Below are positions 51,066-60,515 of a DNA stretch of 64,000 bases, in pieces. Source of the DNA: HR10 sp964615335. GTDB lineage: Bacteria > Acidobacteriota > Blastocatellia > HR10. The stretch covers positions 1 to 64,000 of the forward strand of contig CAZTMT010000007.1 of assembly GCA_964615335.1 (NCBI GenBank), written 5' to 3'. Each line of letters opens with the position of its first letter. The stretch's first letter is position 1. Both the position numbers and the translations under genes were made by a program. The notes under the pieces were generated by a model. The model ran no database searches. It was not told the origin of the DNA and saw only the letters and a program-made list of their open reading frames with translations.

Positions 51066-51944
51066 TCAGAGCTTCAACCCCTTCAAATATTCGCGGAAGG
51101 CACTCCCGATGTCCTCCCGCTTGAGCGCCAGCTCCACAGTGGCGATCAAAAACCCCAGCTTATCTCCGGCATCATACCGCTTGCCCTCGAACAGATACCC
51201 GTAGATCGGTCGCCGCCGCAAAAGAGCCCGTAGCGCATCGGTGAGCTGGATCTCTCCTCCGGCTCCCGGAGCCGTGACTTCCAGCTCTTCGAAGATATCG
51301 GGCGTCAGGATATACCGGCCCACGATCGCCAGGTCCGAAGGCGCTTCCTCCGGTCTGGGCTTTTCGATCATGTCGGTCACGCGATAAAGGCGCGACTCGA
51401 TCCGCTCGGCCCGCACAACGCCAAACCGGGAGATCTCCGGTCCCGCGACGCGCAGGAGCGCCACCACGGGAGCCCGGTAGCGCTCGAAGACGGCCATGAG
51501 TTGCTTCAGACAGGGCGTCGGCGCATCCACGACGTCGTCTCCCAGCAGAACCGCGAACGGTTCATCGTTCACCAGATCCCGCGCGACGAGAATCGCATGT
51601 CCGAGCCCCAGAGGTCTTTTCTGCCGCACATAGGCGAAACGCGTCATCTCCGCGATCCGACGAATCTCCTCCCGCTGGTCGTGCTTTCCCCTCTCCTCGA
51701 GCGCTTGCTCCAGCTCGAAGGCGATGTCGAAATGATCCTCGATGGCGTTTTTGCCCCGCCCGGTCACGATGATGATCTGTTCGATCCCGCTTTGGATCGC
51801 TTCCTCCACCGCGTATTGAATGAGCGGTTTATCCACAAGCGGGAGCATCTCTTTGGGTTGCGCTTTGGTCGCCGGCAGAAAGCGCGTTCCCAATCCGGCT
51901 GCCGGAAAGACGGCTTTTCGAATTTTCCCTGGCGTCTTGTGCAT
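51066..51944 (-). CDS. galU: UTP-glucose-1-phosphate uridylyltransferase
   Basis: Makes UDP-glucose from UTP and glucose 1-phosphate, feeding ugd (UDP-glucuronate) and envelope polysaccharide synthesis. It is 292 residues. The nucleotide loop is AVFPAAGLGTRFLPATKAQPKEMLPLVDKPLIQY, followed by VTGRGKNAIEDHFD, the LGHAILVARDLV motif, the VLLGDDVVDAP metal site and a C-terminal GYLFEGKRYDAGDKLGFL block. Its stop touches the Fic-like gene, so the two are cotranscribed. It is divergent from serS. Confidence 0.96.
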   Translation of the reverse strand: MHKTPGKIRKAVFPAAGLGTRFLPATKAQPKEMLPLVDKPLIQYAVEEAIQSGIEQIIIVTGRGKNAIEDHFDIAFELEQALEERGKHDQREEIRRIAEMTRFAYVRQKRPLGLGHAILVARDLVNDEPFAVLLGDDVVDAPTPCLKQLMAVFERYRAPVVALLRVAGPEISRFGVVRAERIESRLYRVTDMIEKPRPEEAPSDLAIVGRYILTPDIFEELEVTAPGAGGEIQLTDALRALLRRRPIYGYLFEGKRYDAGDKLGFLIATVELALKREDIGSAFREYLKGLKL

Positions 51945-52047
51945 CTTCGTGACTCCTCTTACGTCCTCTCACACTGCGGGCGATGAGCAGGAGCGCGCGA
52001 AGCACCCTTCCCCCTCAGGTGCGGAACAAGGCGCGCTCTGATACCGA

Positions 52048-52077
52048 TTGCCGTTCTCTCCCAAGCTATGCTAATTT
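52048..52077 (+). promoter_or_regulatory. Possible promoter of serS
   Basis: TTGCCG (52048-52053), 18-base spacer and TAATTT (52072-52077), ending 26 bases before the serS ATG. Moderate match. Confidence 0.4.
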
Positions 52078-52102
52078 GTAACACGTTGCGGGGAAAGGCG
52101 CA

Positions 52103-53476
52103 ATGCTTGACCTTCGCTTCGTCCGAGAGAATCTGACGCTGGTCAGGGAGAAACTGGCGCGGCGCGGGCTGACGGCTGCTCTGGAGGACTTTGAACGGCT
52201 GGATGCTCAACGCCGCGAGCGCATCGCGCGCGCCGATGCCCTGCGCGCCGAGCGCAACCGCACAAGTGAGGAGATCGGACGCCTTCTCCGAGATGGCCAT
52301 CGGGAGGAGGCCGAGAGGCTCCGCCAGCGCATGCGCGAAGTGGGCGAAGAGATCAAGCGACTGGATGCGGAGATCGCCCGTCTGGATGCGGAACTGCAGG
52401 CGCTGCTCCTCAGCCTGCCCAATCTCCCTCATGACTCGGTCCCCATCGGTCCCGACGAGACGGCCAACGTCGAAGTCCGGCGCTGGGGGGAACCCCGTGC
52501 GTTCGATTTCGAGCCCCAGGACCATGTCGAGCTGGCCACGCGCCTGGGGATTCTGGATCTGGAGCGCGCGGCCAAGATCTCCGGAGCGCGTTTCGCCGTG
52601 CTCACCGACCTGGGCGCTCGACTGGAACGCGCTCTGATCAACTTCATGCTCGACGTTCACACGCGCGAGCACGGATATCGGGAGGTTTGGCTCCCGCTGC
52701 TCATCAAGACCGAGACGCTCATCGGAACCGGGCAGCTCCCGAAATTCGCGGGCGATCTCTTCTGGGCTGTGGACCGCTCTCTCGTCGAGCGCCTTCCCAA
52801 CCCGGAGCCCAGAGCCGCGGGATCCGAAGATTTTCCCGCGCGCGTCCGCGAGCTGTTCGGCGACGGGCTCTGGCTTGTGCCCACCGCGGAGGTCCCTCTG
52901 GTCAATCTCTATCGCGACGAGATTCTGGATGGCGAAGCTCTCCCGATCTCTCTGACGGCCTATACCCCCTGCTTTCGCAGCGAAGCCGGAAGCTACGGGC
53001 GCGACGTGCGGGGCCTCATCCGTCAGCACCAGTTCGATAAGGTGGAGCTGGTCAAGATCACGGCGCCGGAATCCTCCTATGAGGAGCTGGAGAAGCTCAC
53101 GCGCGATGCCGAACGCATCCTGCAGAAGCTGGAGCTGCCCTATCGCGTCGTTGCCCTCTCGACGGGCGATCTCGGATTCGCTTCGGCCAAGACCTACGAT
53201 CTGGAAGTCTGGATTCCCAGCCAGCGCCGCTATCGTGAGATTTCGTCCTGCTCGAACTGCGAAGCCTTTCAAGCGCGCCGGGCGAACATTCGTTTCCGGC
53301 GCCATCCCGGAGCGCGCCCCGAGTTCGTGCACACGCTGAACGGATCGGGATTAGCTGTGGGGCGCACCTGGCTCGCTCTGCTGGAGAACTTCCAGCAGAA
53401 GGATGGATCGGTTCTCATCCCCCGCGCCCTCCGACCGTATCTGGACGGCGTGGAGATCCTGAAGCCTCGACGCTGA
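52103..53476 (+). CDS. serS: Seryl-tRNA synthetase
   Basis: Class II aminoacyl-tRNA synthetase charging tRNA-Ser, 457 residues. The N-terminal coiled-coil arm (about 28-100) binds the tRNA long arm. The core has motif 2 (TPCFRSEAGSYGRDVRGLIRQHQFDKVE) and motif 3 (LNGSGLAVGRTWLALLENFQQKDGSV), and the TAEVPLVNLYRDEIL serine site. Residues about 221-254 form a roughly 30-residue insertion between GTGQLPKF and the TAEVP motif that E. coli SerRS lacks. It is followed by rfaE2 after 13 bases. Confidence 0.96.
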   Translation: MLDLRFVRENLTLVREKLARRGLTAALEDFERLDAQRRERIARADALRAERNRTSEEIGRLLRDGHREEAERLRQRMREVGEEIKRLDAEIARLDAELQALLLSLPNLPHDSVPIGPDETANVEVRRWGEPRAFDFEPQDHVELATRLGILDLERAAKISGARFAVLTDLGARLERALINFMLDVHTREHGYREVWLPLLIKTETLIGTGQLPKFAGDLFWAVDRSLVERLPNPEPRAAGSEDFPARVRELFGDGLWLVPTAEVPLVNLYRDEILDGEALPISLTAYTPCFRSEAGSYGRDVRGLIRQHQFDKVELVKITAPESSYEELEKLTRDAERILQKLELPYRVVALSTGDLGFASAKTYDLEVWIPSQRRYREISSCSNCEAFQARRANIRFRRHPGARPEFVHTLNGSGLAVGRTWLALLENFQQKDGSVLIPRALRPYLDGVEILKPRR

Positions 53477-53489
53477 AGACGATCCCCGT

Positions 53490-53969
53490 ATGGGAGAGAT
53501 CCTGGATCCGCACACGCTGCGACAGGAACGTGAGCGCCTGCGGCGCCAGGGCCGATGCGTGGTCTTCACCAACGGCTGTTTCGATCTTCTGCATCCGGGC
53601 CACATTCGCTTCCTCGAACAGGCCCGACGCCTGGGCGATGTCCTCATTGTGGCGATCAACAGCGATGCCTCCGTACGCGCCTTGAAAGGTCCGGACCGCC
53701 CCATCTTCACCGAGCGGGAGCGCGCCGAGATGCTCGCCGCTCTGCGGGCCGTGGATTATGTCACCATCTTCGATGACCTCACGCCACGCCAACTCATCGC
53801 CGATCTGCTCCCGGACATTCTGGTGAAAGGTGGCGATTGGCCTCCCGAAGAGATCGTCGGACGCCAGGAGGTCGAAGCGGCCGGAGGACGCGTTCTCTCG
53901 CTCCCCTACCACGAAGGCTATTCTACGACACGTGTGATCGAGCGCATCCGCGCGCTCCTCCCGGCATGA
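53490..53969 (+). CDS. rfaE2: Heptose 1-phosphate nucleotidyltransferase RfaE2/HldE2
   Basis: Nucleotidyltransferase of 159 residues that forms ADP-D-glycero-beta-D-manno-heptose for the lipopolysaccharide core. The HxGH motif is FDLLHPGHIRFL, followed by INSDASVRALKGPDRP, and the C-terminal YSTTRVIERI matches the ISTTxxI motif. As a single-domain protein its kinase partner (RfaE1/HldA) must be encoded elsewhere. It indicates that the organism makes heptose-containing lipopolysaccharide or a related heptose polymer. It overlaps mfd by four bases. Confidence 0.92.
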   Translation: MGEILDPHTLRQERERLRRQGRCVVFTNGCFDLLHPGHIRFLEQARRLGDVLIVAINSDASVRALKGPDRPIFTERERAEMLAALRAVDYVTIFDDLTPRQLIADLLPDILVKGGDWPPEEIVGRQEVEAAGGRVLSLPYHEGYSTTRVIERIRALLPA

Positions 53970-56900
53970 TCTCCGCCTCCATGAACCGTCCCGTGGCGAG
54001 CGTTCAAGAAGAACTTCTCCGACGGCTTCGGGCCGATCCCGCTGTGCGCGCCCTCCGCGAAGGGCTCGCGCGCGGGGACCCGGTTCTTGCGCTCTCGGGA
54101 GTGCACGCGGCCGGAGCGAAAGCGTTTCTGATGGCGGCCCTCGAATGTGTGCTCGGCTCCGGGCCGGAGCGTCCCTGTCCCCTGGTCTTCGTCGGAGCCG
54201 ATGACGATCTGGACGCGCTCGGGGAAGAAGTGCGCCTCTTCCTCGGCCTGCTCGGTGAAGAGGTGCCTGCTTCTCAGGCCGTCGTCGTCGTCCCCACTCT
54301 GGACGCCTCTCCGTTTGATGGCCTCTCGCCGCATCCGGCCATCCTGCAAAAGCGCGCGCTCGCTCTGACGGCGCTTGCGCGCGGGGAGGCCCGGATCGCG
54401 CTCGTAGAGGCCGAAGCCCTGCTTCTGCGCACGCCGACATCGGCAGAGCTTCTGCAGTTGGATCTCTCTCTGGCGCCCGGACAGGAGATCGCTCCCGAGA
54501 AGCTCGTCGCTTTTCTGCAGGCCGTCGGATACGTGCGCGAAGATCCGGTTCGAGAGCCCGGCCAGTTCAGTTGGCGAGGGGGGATCGTGGACGTGTACTC
54601 GCCTTCGGAGTCCGCTCCCGTGCGTCTGGAATTCTTCGGGGACCAGATCGAATCGCTGCGCGCCTTCGATCCGGAATCCCAGCGCTCGACGGGGCGACTG
54701 GATCGCACGCGCATCGCCCCTTTGCGAGAGTTTCTCTTCTGGCCCGAAGATCTCCGGCAGTGGAGCGAGCGCCTGGCGCGCGAATGGACTGAACCCGAGT
54801 TCGCGCACGATCGGAAGCGCGTGCACCTGGCCGCGCATGCGGGCGAGCCTCCTCAGGGATGGGAATTCCTCACCCCTCTGACGCGCCCGCTGGAGGGGAC
54901 GCTCTGTGATCTCCTCCCCTCGGCTCTGCTCGTGATAGACGATGCGGCGAGGCTCTGGCCTCGCCTGGAACAGTTCTGGCACGCACTTCAGGCGCGCTAC
55001 GAGCGGGCTCGAGACAACGGGCGCATCGTCCTGCCTCCGGAACGATATGCTCTCACACCGGCGGAGCTTTTGGCGCGCCTGGCAGCGCATCGCCGGATCG
55101 AACTGCATGCTCTGGGACAGGCGCTTGTGGCGCTGGACTCCGCGCGCGCCGCGTCGTCTTCTGGAGAGGATCTGCCGCGCGAGGTCGAATTCCGAGCTGT
55201 GAGCCATCAACTCGCTCCTTCCTCGACACGAGACCTTCTGAGCGCCCTCACTCCGGCGCCGGGCGTGGTGACGTTTCTCGTCGCCCGATCCAAATCCCTG
55301 GGTGAGTACTTCCTCAAGCTGCTTGGGGAACACGGCGTACCGGCCGACCTTCTGTCCCGAGCGGAGGCTTCCTCGTTACCCCTTCCGGGAGAAAAGGCCC
55401 GGTGGCCTGTTCACGTCCTCACCGGATATCTCCGGCGCGGATTTCATCTGCCGGCTCTTCGGATCTCCTTCTTCAGCCAGCACGATCTGCTACGAGAAGA
55501 GCCTGAATCGCCTGGGCCGCGCCCGAGCCCCGAGAGGGCGCGCGCCGTTTTCCTGTCGGACTTCAAGGATCTCAAGCCGGGCGACTACATCGTGCACGTG
55601 GATCACGGGATCGGACAGTTCGAAGGCCTCGTCCAGTTGACGGCTCCCGATGGCATCCCCCATGACTTCCTGCTCATCCGCTATGCCGATGAGGCGCGGC
55701 TCTATGTGCCCGTGGAGCGGATGGATCTGGTCCAGAAGTACACGGGCACCGATGGACAGCCGCCGCGACTGGATCGCCTGGGGGGTCTGACGTGGGCTCG
55801 GACCAAAGCGCGCGCCATCCGCTCCATGCAGCATCTGGCCGAGGAGCTGCTCATGCTCTACGCCGAGCGAAAGCTCATCCGGGGACATGCCTTCAGTCCT
55901 GACACCCCCTGGCAGGCCGAATTCGAAGCGGGATTCGAATACGATCTGACGCCCGATCAGGAGCGCGCCCTGCAGGAGATCAAGCGCGATATGGAGCGAC
56001 CGGTTCCCATGGACCGGCTTCTATGCGGTGACGTCGGCTTCGGGAAGACCGAAGTCGCCATGCGCGCGGCCTTCAAAGCCGTCATGGATGGCAAGCAGGT
56101 GGCTGTACTGGCCCCCACGACTGTCCTGGTCGAGCAACACTACAGGACATTCTCTCGCCGTTTCGCTCCCTTCCCCATCACGATCGCTTCGCTTTCCCGC
56201 TTCAGCTCGCGAGCCGAGATCGCCCGCACGCTTCGGGGATTGGAAGAAGGCACGGTGGACATCGTCATCGGCACGCACCGTCTGCTCAGCCGTGACGTCC
56301 GTTTTCGTGATCTCGGGCTGGTCATCATTGATGAAGAGCAACGCTTTGGCGTCGCGCACAAGGAACGGCTGAAACAACTGCGGCGCCGCGTGGATGTGCT
56401 GACCCTCACGGCGACGCCGATCCCGCGAACGCTCTACATGGCGCTCACGGGATTGCGCGATCTCTCGATCATTCAGACTCCGCCTCCGGGTCGTCTCGCC
56501 GTGCAGACGCTCATTGTCCCTTTCTCCCCGACGGTCATCCGCAAGGCCATCGAGCGCGAACTCGAACGCGGCGGACAGGTCTTCTTCGTCCACAACGAGA
56601 TTGAGACCATTCATGACATGGCCCACCTCATTCGCCAGCTCGTCCCTCAGGCGCGTCTGGGTGTGGCGCACAGCCGTCTCCCGGAGCGCGAGCTGGAACG
56701 CACCGTCCTGCGCTTCGTTCATCAGGAACTGGATGTGCTTGTCACGACGACGATCATCGAGAACGGCATAGACATCCCCCGGGCCAACACGATCCTGATC
56801 AACCACGCCGAGCGGTTCGGCCTGGCCGATCTCTACCAGTTGCGCGGGCGCGTCGGTCGGTCCCATCGTCTCGCCTACGCTTATCTGCTCATCCCGCCGG

Positions 56901-57568
56901 AATCCGTTCTCTCCTCGACCGCGTATCGGCGGCTGTCGGCGCTGAAGGAATTTTCCGATCTGGGCTCGGGATTTCGACTGGCCGCTTTGGATCTGGAACT
57001 CCGCGGAGCTGGAAATCTGCTTGGCCCCGAGCAATCCGGGCATATCAACGCTCTGGGCTTTGAGCTGTATTGCCAGCTTCTGGAGCGCACGATCCGTCAG
57101 TTGCGCGGCGAGCCCATTGAGGAGGAGATCGTCCCGCAGATCTCCTTGCGCATCCCCATTCGCATTCCGGAGACCTATATCCCCGACATGGGCGAACGCC
57201 TGCACGTTTATCGTCGCGTTGCCTCGGCTCGGACCGCAGAGGCGCTCGCCGAGCTGCGCGAGGAGCTTCGGGATCGCTATGGACCTCTCCCGCGCGAGGT
57301 GGAACATCTGCTGCTGCTTGGCTCGATCCGAAACCTCGCCGCGCGTTTGCGTCTACGCTCCATTGACCGCCAGGGGGATCGTCTGGTCCTGCAGTTCGCC
57401 GAACCGGCGCGCCTGGATCCGGAACGACGCCGCGCTTTCCTGGCCGCTCACCCCCTGGCCGAATTCTCCTCCGATGGGATCCTCTGCTACACCCTCTCGG
57501 CCCAGGACGAAAAGGAGCTTCTCGGCCAACTCCGAGCGGACTTGCTCCTTCTGCTGGGAGAGGCCTAA
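53966..57568 (+). CDS. mfd: Transcription-repair coupling factor Mfd
   Basis: A 1200-residue ATPase that removes stalled RNA polymerase and recruits UvrA. The N-terminal UvrB-like region (about 20-330) is followed by a CarD-type RNA-polymerase interaction domain (about 530-600, LKPGDYIVHVDHGIGQFEGL). The helicase motor has Walker A GDVGFGKTE (about 687-695), motif II DEEQ (about 790) and motif III LTATPIPRTLYMAL, and the TRG and C-terminal TRCF domain (RAGNLLGPEQSGHI, PETYIPDMGERLHVYRR) are present. The ATG at 53966 overlaps the rfaE2 stop; an ATG at 53981 is possible. Confidence 0.96.
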   Translation: MISASMNRPVASVQEELLRRLRADPAVRALREGLARGDPVLALSGVHAAGAKAFLMAALECVLGSGPERPCPLVFVGADDDLDALGEEVRLFLGLLGEEVPASQAVVVVPTLDASPFDGLSPHPAILQKRALALTALARGEARIALVEAEALLLRTPTSAELLQLDLSLAPGQEIAPEKLVAFLQAVGYVREDPVREPGQFSWRGGIVDVYSPSESAPVRLEFFGDQIESLRAFDPESQRSTGRLDRTRIAPLREFLFWPEDLRQWSERLAREWTEPEFAHDRKRVHLAAHAGEPPQGWEFLTPLTRPLEGTLCDLLPSALLVIDDAARLWPRLEQFWHALQARYERARDNGRIVLPPERYALTPAELLARLAAHRRIELHALGQALVALDSARAASSSGEDLPREVEFRAVSHQLAPSSTRDLLSALTPAPGVVTFLVARSKSLGEYFLKLLGEHGVPADLLSRAEASSLPLPGEKARWPVHVLTGYLRRGFHLPALRISFFSQHDLLREEPESPGPRPSPERARAVFLSDFKDLKPGDYIVHVDHGIGQFEGLVQLTAPDGIPHDFLLIRYADEARLYVPVERMDLVQKYTGTDGQPPRLDRLGGLTWARTKARAIRSMQHLAEELLMLYAERKLIRGHAFSPDTPWQAEFEAGFEYDLTPDQERALQEIKRDMERPVPMDRLLCGDVGFGKTEVAMRAAFKAVMDGKQVAVLAPTTVLVEQHYRTFSRRFAPFPITIASLSRFSSRAEIARTLRGLEEGTVDIVIGTHRLLSRDVRFRDLGLVIIDEEQRFGVAHKERLKQLRRRVDVLTLTATPIPRTLYMALTGLRDLSIIQTPPPGRLAVQTLIVPFSPTVIRKAIERELERGGQVFFVHNEIETIHDMAHLIRQLVPQARLGVAHSRLPERELERTVLRFVHQELDVLVTTTIIENGIDIPRANTILINHAERFGLADLYQLRGRVGRSHRLAYAYLLIPPESVLSSTAYRRLSALKEFSDLGSGFRLAALDLELRGAGNLLGPEQSGHINALGFELYCQLLERTIRQLRGEPIEEEIVPQISLRIPIRIPETYIPDMGERLHVYRRVASARTAEALAELREELRDRYGPLPREVEHLLLLGSIRNLAARLRLRSIDRQGDRLVLQFAEPARLDPERRRAFLAAHPLAEFSSDGILCYTLSAQDEKELLGQLRADLLLLLGEA

Positions 57569-57627
57569 AATGTTTCAGACATCAGGACGGCCAAAGGAGG
57601 ACGAACACGCGAAACGGACGTGAGCGC

Positions 57628-58695
57628 ATGCCGAGACGACCAACGGCCTATCTTCTGGGGCTGCTCGTAGGCCTGTGGCTCCCCGCGTTTTCCTTCCCGC
57701 CAAGCCAGGATGAGCCCGTGCTTGTGGACGAGATCGTCGCGCGGATCAATAACGACATCATCACGCTCTCGGCTCTGCGCCGCGCGCAGGCCGAACTCCG
57801 ACAGGAACTGGAGCAGCAGGGTCTCACCGGGGAGCAACTCGAACGTGCCTATCAGGAGGCTTCCCGAACGCTTCTGCAGCAGCTCATCGAGACGCAACTT
57901 CTTGTGCAGCGTGCCAATGAGCTGGGGATCACCGTCGAAGCCCAGATCAACGAATTCCTCCTCAACTGGGGCCGACAACAAGGCATCCCTCCGGCCGAAG
58001 TCGAGAAGCGCCTCGCGGAAGCCGGTCTGGATCCGGATCAGGTCCGACAGACGCTCCGCGTGCGCTTCCTTCGCGAAGCGGTTCTGGCCCGCGAGGTCTA
58101 CAGCCGCATCTTTCAAAACATCTTCGACCGCGACATCGAGCAGTACTACGCGCAGCACCGGGAGGAATTCACCGAGCCGGAGACCGTTCATCTGAGCGAG
58201 ATCTTCATCAGCACGCAGGGGCGCTCGCGCGAAGAAGCGCTGGCGATCCTGCGCGAGGTCCAGGAGAAGCTGCGCGCCGGAGCCGACTTCGGCGATCTGG
58301 CGGCTCAATACTCCTCGCGTCCCTCGGCGCGCAACAAGGGGGACATCGGGAAGTTCACGCTCGGCCCCCGGCGCACGCTGGGCGATGTCCAGACCAAAGC
58401 GATCGAGGGGTTGAAGGCCGGAGAGGTCTCCGCGCCCATTGAGCTGGCGGACGGATTCCAGATCCTCAAAGTGCTCGAGCGCACGGAGCCTCGCCTGCGC
58501 CCTCTGGATGCGGATTTGAAGCGTCAGATTCAGATGCGCCTGGCTCAGGAGCGCGCCGAGGCGGCCATCCGCGAATATATCGAGACGCTGCGCCGCGACG
58601 CCTATATCTGGATCGCCCCCGCTTACCGGGATCTATACGCGGCGGCTGAATCCTCCTCTCCCAGCACTCCGGCCAATCCGAAAAGGCCCCGATGA
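57628..58695 (+). CDS. SurA-type periplasmic peptidyl-prolyl isomerase
   Basis: A 355-residue periplasmic chaperone. The signal sequence (1-24) ends before PPSQDEP. The SurA N-terminal helical domain covers about 30-175 (DEIVARINNDIITLSALRRAQAELR) and a single parvulin domain about 185-285 (LSEIFISTQGRSREEALAILREVQEKLRAGADFGDLAAQYS, then GDIGKF and the LADGFQILKV strand). It assists folding of outer-membrane proteins. SurA of E. coli has two parvulin domains; only one is present here. Its stop overlaps pyrK by four bases. Confidence 0.9.
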   Translation: MPRRPTAYLLGLLVGLWLPAFSFPPSQDEPVLVDEIVARINNDIITLSALRRAQAELRQELEQQGLTGEQLERAYQEASRTLLQQLIETQLLVQRANELGITVEAQINEFLLNWGRQQGIPPAEVEKRLAEAGLDPDQVRQTLRVRFLREAVLAREVYSRIFQNIFDRDIEQYYAQHREEFTEPETVHLSEIFISTQGRSREEALAILREVQEKLRAGADFGDLAAQYSSRPSARNKGDIGKFTLGPRRTLGDVQTKAIEGLKAGEVSAPIELADGFQILKVLERTEPRLRPLDADLKRQIQMRLAQERAEAAIREYIETLRRDAYIWIAPAYRDLYAAAESSSPSTPANPKRPR

Positions 58696-59513
58696 GAAAA
58701 GATCATCGCGCCCAGGTCCTCCACAACGCCCGCGAGACCCAGGCGTACTGGCGACTGCGCGTCCGCCTTCCGGAGAGCTTCCCGATTCGCCCCGGCCAGT
58801 TCGTCATGGTGCGCGCGCGCGATCAGAGAGAGCCGCTCTGGCGTCGCGCGCTGGTCATCTATCGCGCGCAGGAGCATAGCGAAGGGATGGATCTGGAATT
58901 CCTCTACAAGGTCCTCGGGCGCGGGACGCTTCTGCTCAGCCGCCAGCGGCCGGGCGATGAGCTGGATGTGCTCGGTCCCCTGGGCAACGGATTTCCCGTG
59001 GACGCGAACGCCGAAGCGATTCTGGTCTCCGGAGGGATTGGGCTGCCCACGCTCTTCCTTCTGGCGGAGAGACTGGCGCGCGCGCCCGTTCGGATTCGCC
59101 TCTTCCACGGAGAAGCGACACTGGATCCCCAGGAGGGCCTTCCGGCTCTGCATGACTTCGCGCGCGTGCTCGGGCCACAGGCCCTCACGCTCACGACCGA
59201 AGACGGATCCGCGGGGTTCAAAGGTCGGGTGACCGAAGCGCTGGAGGCTTTCCTGGAGCGCTCGCGCCCGCACAGGGCCACTCTTTATGCGTGCGGCCCG
59301 TGGCCGATGCTTCGGCGCGTGGCCCAGATCGCCGCGCGCTTTGATTTGCCCGCCTATGTCGCTTTGGAAGCGCGCATGGCATGCGGCTTCGGCGTCTGCC
59401 TGGGATGCGCCGTGAAGATCCGTACTCCTTCGGATCCGATCCCTCACTACCGGCGCGTGTGCGTGGAAGGTCCGATCTTTCGCGCCGAGGAGGTCGTCTG
59501 GGATGATGTGTGA
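58692..59513 (+). CDS. pyrK: Dihydroorotate dehydrogenase electron transfer subunit PyrK
   Basis: FAD and 2Fe-2S protein of 273 residues that links the class 1B dihydroorotate dehydrogenase to NAD. The ferredoxin-reductase-like domain has the FAD segment RALVIYR and the NAD site GGIGLPTLFLLAERL, and the iron-sulfur cluster cysteines are in CGFGVCLGC and the later RRVCVEG. It overlaps pyrD by 11 bases, the usual pyrK-pyrD order, and surA by four. Confidence 0.93.
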   Translation: MRKDHRAQVLHNARETQAYWRLRVRLPESFPIRPGQFVMVRARDQREPLWRRALVIYRAQEHSEGMDLEFLYKVLGRGTLLLSRQRPGDELDVLGPLGNGFPVDANAEAILVSGGIGLPTLFLLAERLARAPVRIRLFHGEATLDPQEGLPALHDFARVLGPQALTLTTEDGSAGFKGRVTEALEAFLERSRPHRATLYACGPWPMLRRVAQIAARFDLPAYVALEARMACGFGVCLGCAVKIRTPSDPIPHYRRVCVEGPIFRAEEVVWDDV

Positions 59514-60447
59514 TCTCTCGGTCGAAATCGCCGGCATGCACTTCAAAAACCCTATCCTCGCAGCCAGCGGGACCTTTGGCTACGGGCTGGAGTTCGCCGA
59601 ATGGTTCGATCTCGGCCGCTTGGGCGGCTTCTGCACAAAAGGTCTTTCGCTGGAGCCGCTGGAAGGCAATCCTCCACCGCGGATTGTCGAGACGCCAGGC
59701 GGAATGCTCAACTCCATCGGTTTGCAGAATATCGGCGTGCGCGCGTTTCTCAGGGAGAAACTCCCGCTCCTGCGTCGCTTCCAGACGCATATTATCGCCA
59801 ACGTCTTCGGCTCCTCCTTCGAAGAGTACCTGGCCGTGATTCGTCTCCTGGATGAAGCCGAGGGCCTCTCCGCGTACGAGCTGAACATCTCCTGTCCGAA
59901 CGTGAAGGCCGGCGGCATGGAGTTCGGCAACGATCCGGATGAAGCGGCCCGTTTGACCGAAGCGTGCAAGCGCATCGCGCGCCGCCCGATCATCGTGAAG
60001 ATCTCGCCCAATGCCGGCGATATCGTGCGCGTGGCGCGCGCCGTCGAGTCGGCGGGCGCCGACGCGCTCTCGGCGATCAACACGATCCTGGGCCTGTCGG
60101 TGGACATCTACACGCGCCGCCCGCGCCTGGCCACGGGAATGGGCGGCCTCTCCGGCCCCGCCATCAAGCCCATCGCTCTGCGCATGGTCTACCAGATCGC
60201 GCGCGCCGTCCGCATCCCGGTGATCGGAATCGGAGGCATCACCACGGCCGAAGACGCCCTGGAATTCCTCATCGCCGGAGCCACCGCCGTGCAGGTCGGA
60301 ACGGCGAATTACCTGGACCCGCTGGCTTCGATCAAAATTCTGGAGGGGGTGCAACACTTTTGCGCGCAGCAGAAAATCACCGCGATCCGCTCGCTCATCG
60401 GCTCGCTGCAGATGGAAGATCCTCATCTGGACCCCGCCACGGGATAA
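59503..60447 (+). CDS. pyrD: Dihydroorotate dehydrogenase, class 1B
   Basis: Fourth step of pyrimidine synthesis, 314 residues, with an FMN-binding TIM barrel. The substrate loop has catalytic C131 in NISCPNVK, with N-S-I-G-L-Q-N (70-77) and K46 region FCTKGLS. The FMN phosphate site is IGIGGITTAEDALEFLIAGATAVQVGTANY. With pyrK it forms the NAD-dependent B type. GAGGAGG lies 9 bases before the ATG. Downstream 68 bases separate it from the convergent BtpA-family gene. Confidence 0.96.
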   Translation: MMCDLSVEIAGMHFKNPILAASGTFGYGLEFAEWFDLGRLGGFCTKGLSLEPLEGNPPPRIVETPGGMLNSIGLQNIGVRAFLREKLPLLRRFQTHIIANVFGSSFEEYLAVIRLLDEAEGLSAYELNISCPNVKAGGMEFGNDPDEAARLTEACKRIARRPIIVKISPNAGDIVRVARAVESAGADALSAINTILGLSVDIYTRRPRLATGMGGLSGPAIKPIALRMVYQIARAVRIPVIGIGGITTAEDALEFLIAGATAVQVGTANYLDPLASIKILEGVQHFCAQQKITAIRSLIGSLQMEDPHLDPATG

Positions 60448-60515
60448 AAGACCCCCCTTTAAGCCCTCTCAAAGAGAGCGATCCTCCTTTCTGGTGTCTG
60501 AAGAAAAAGGGACCC

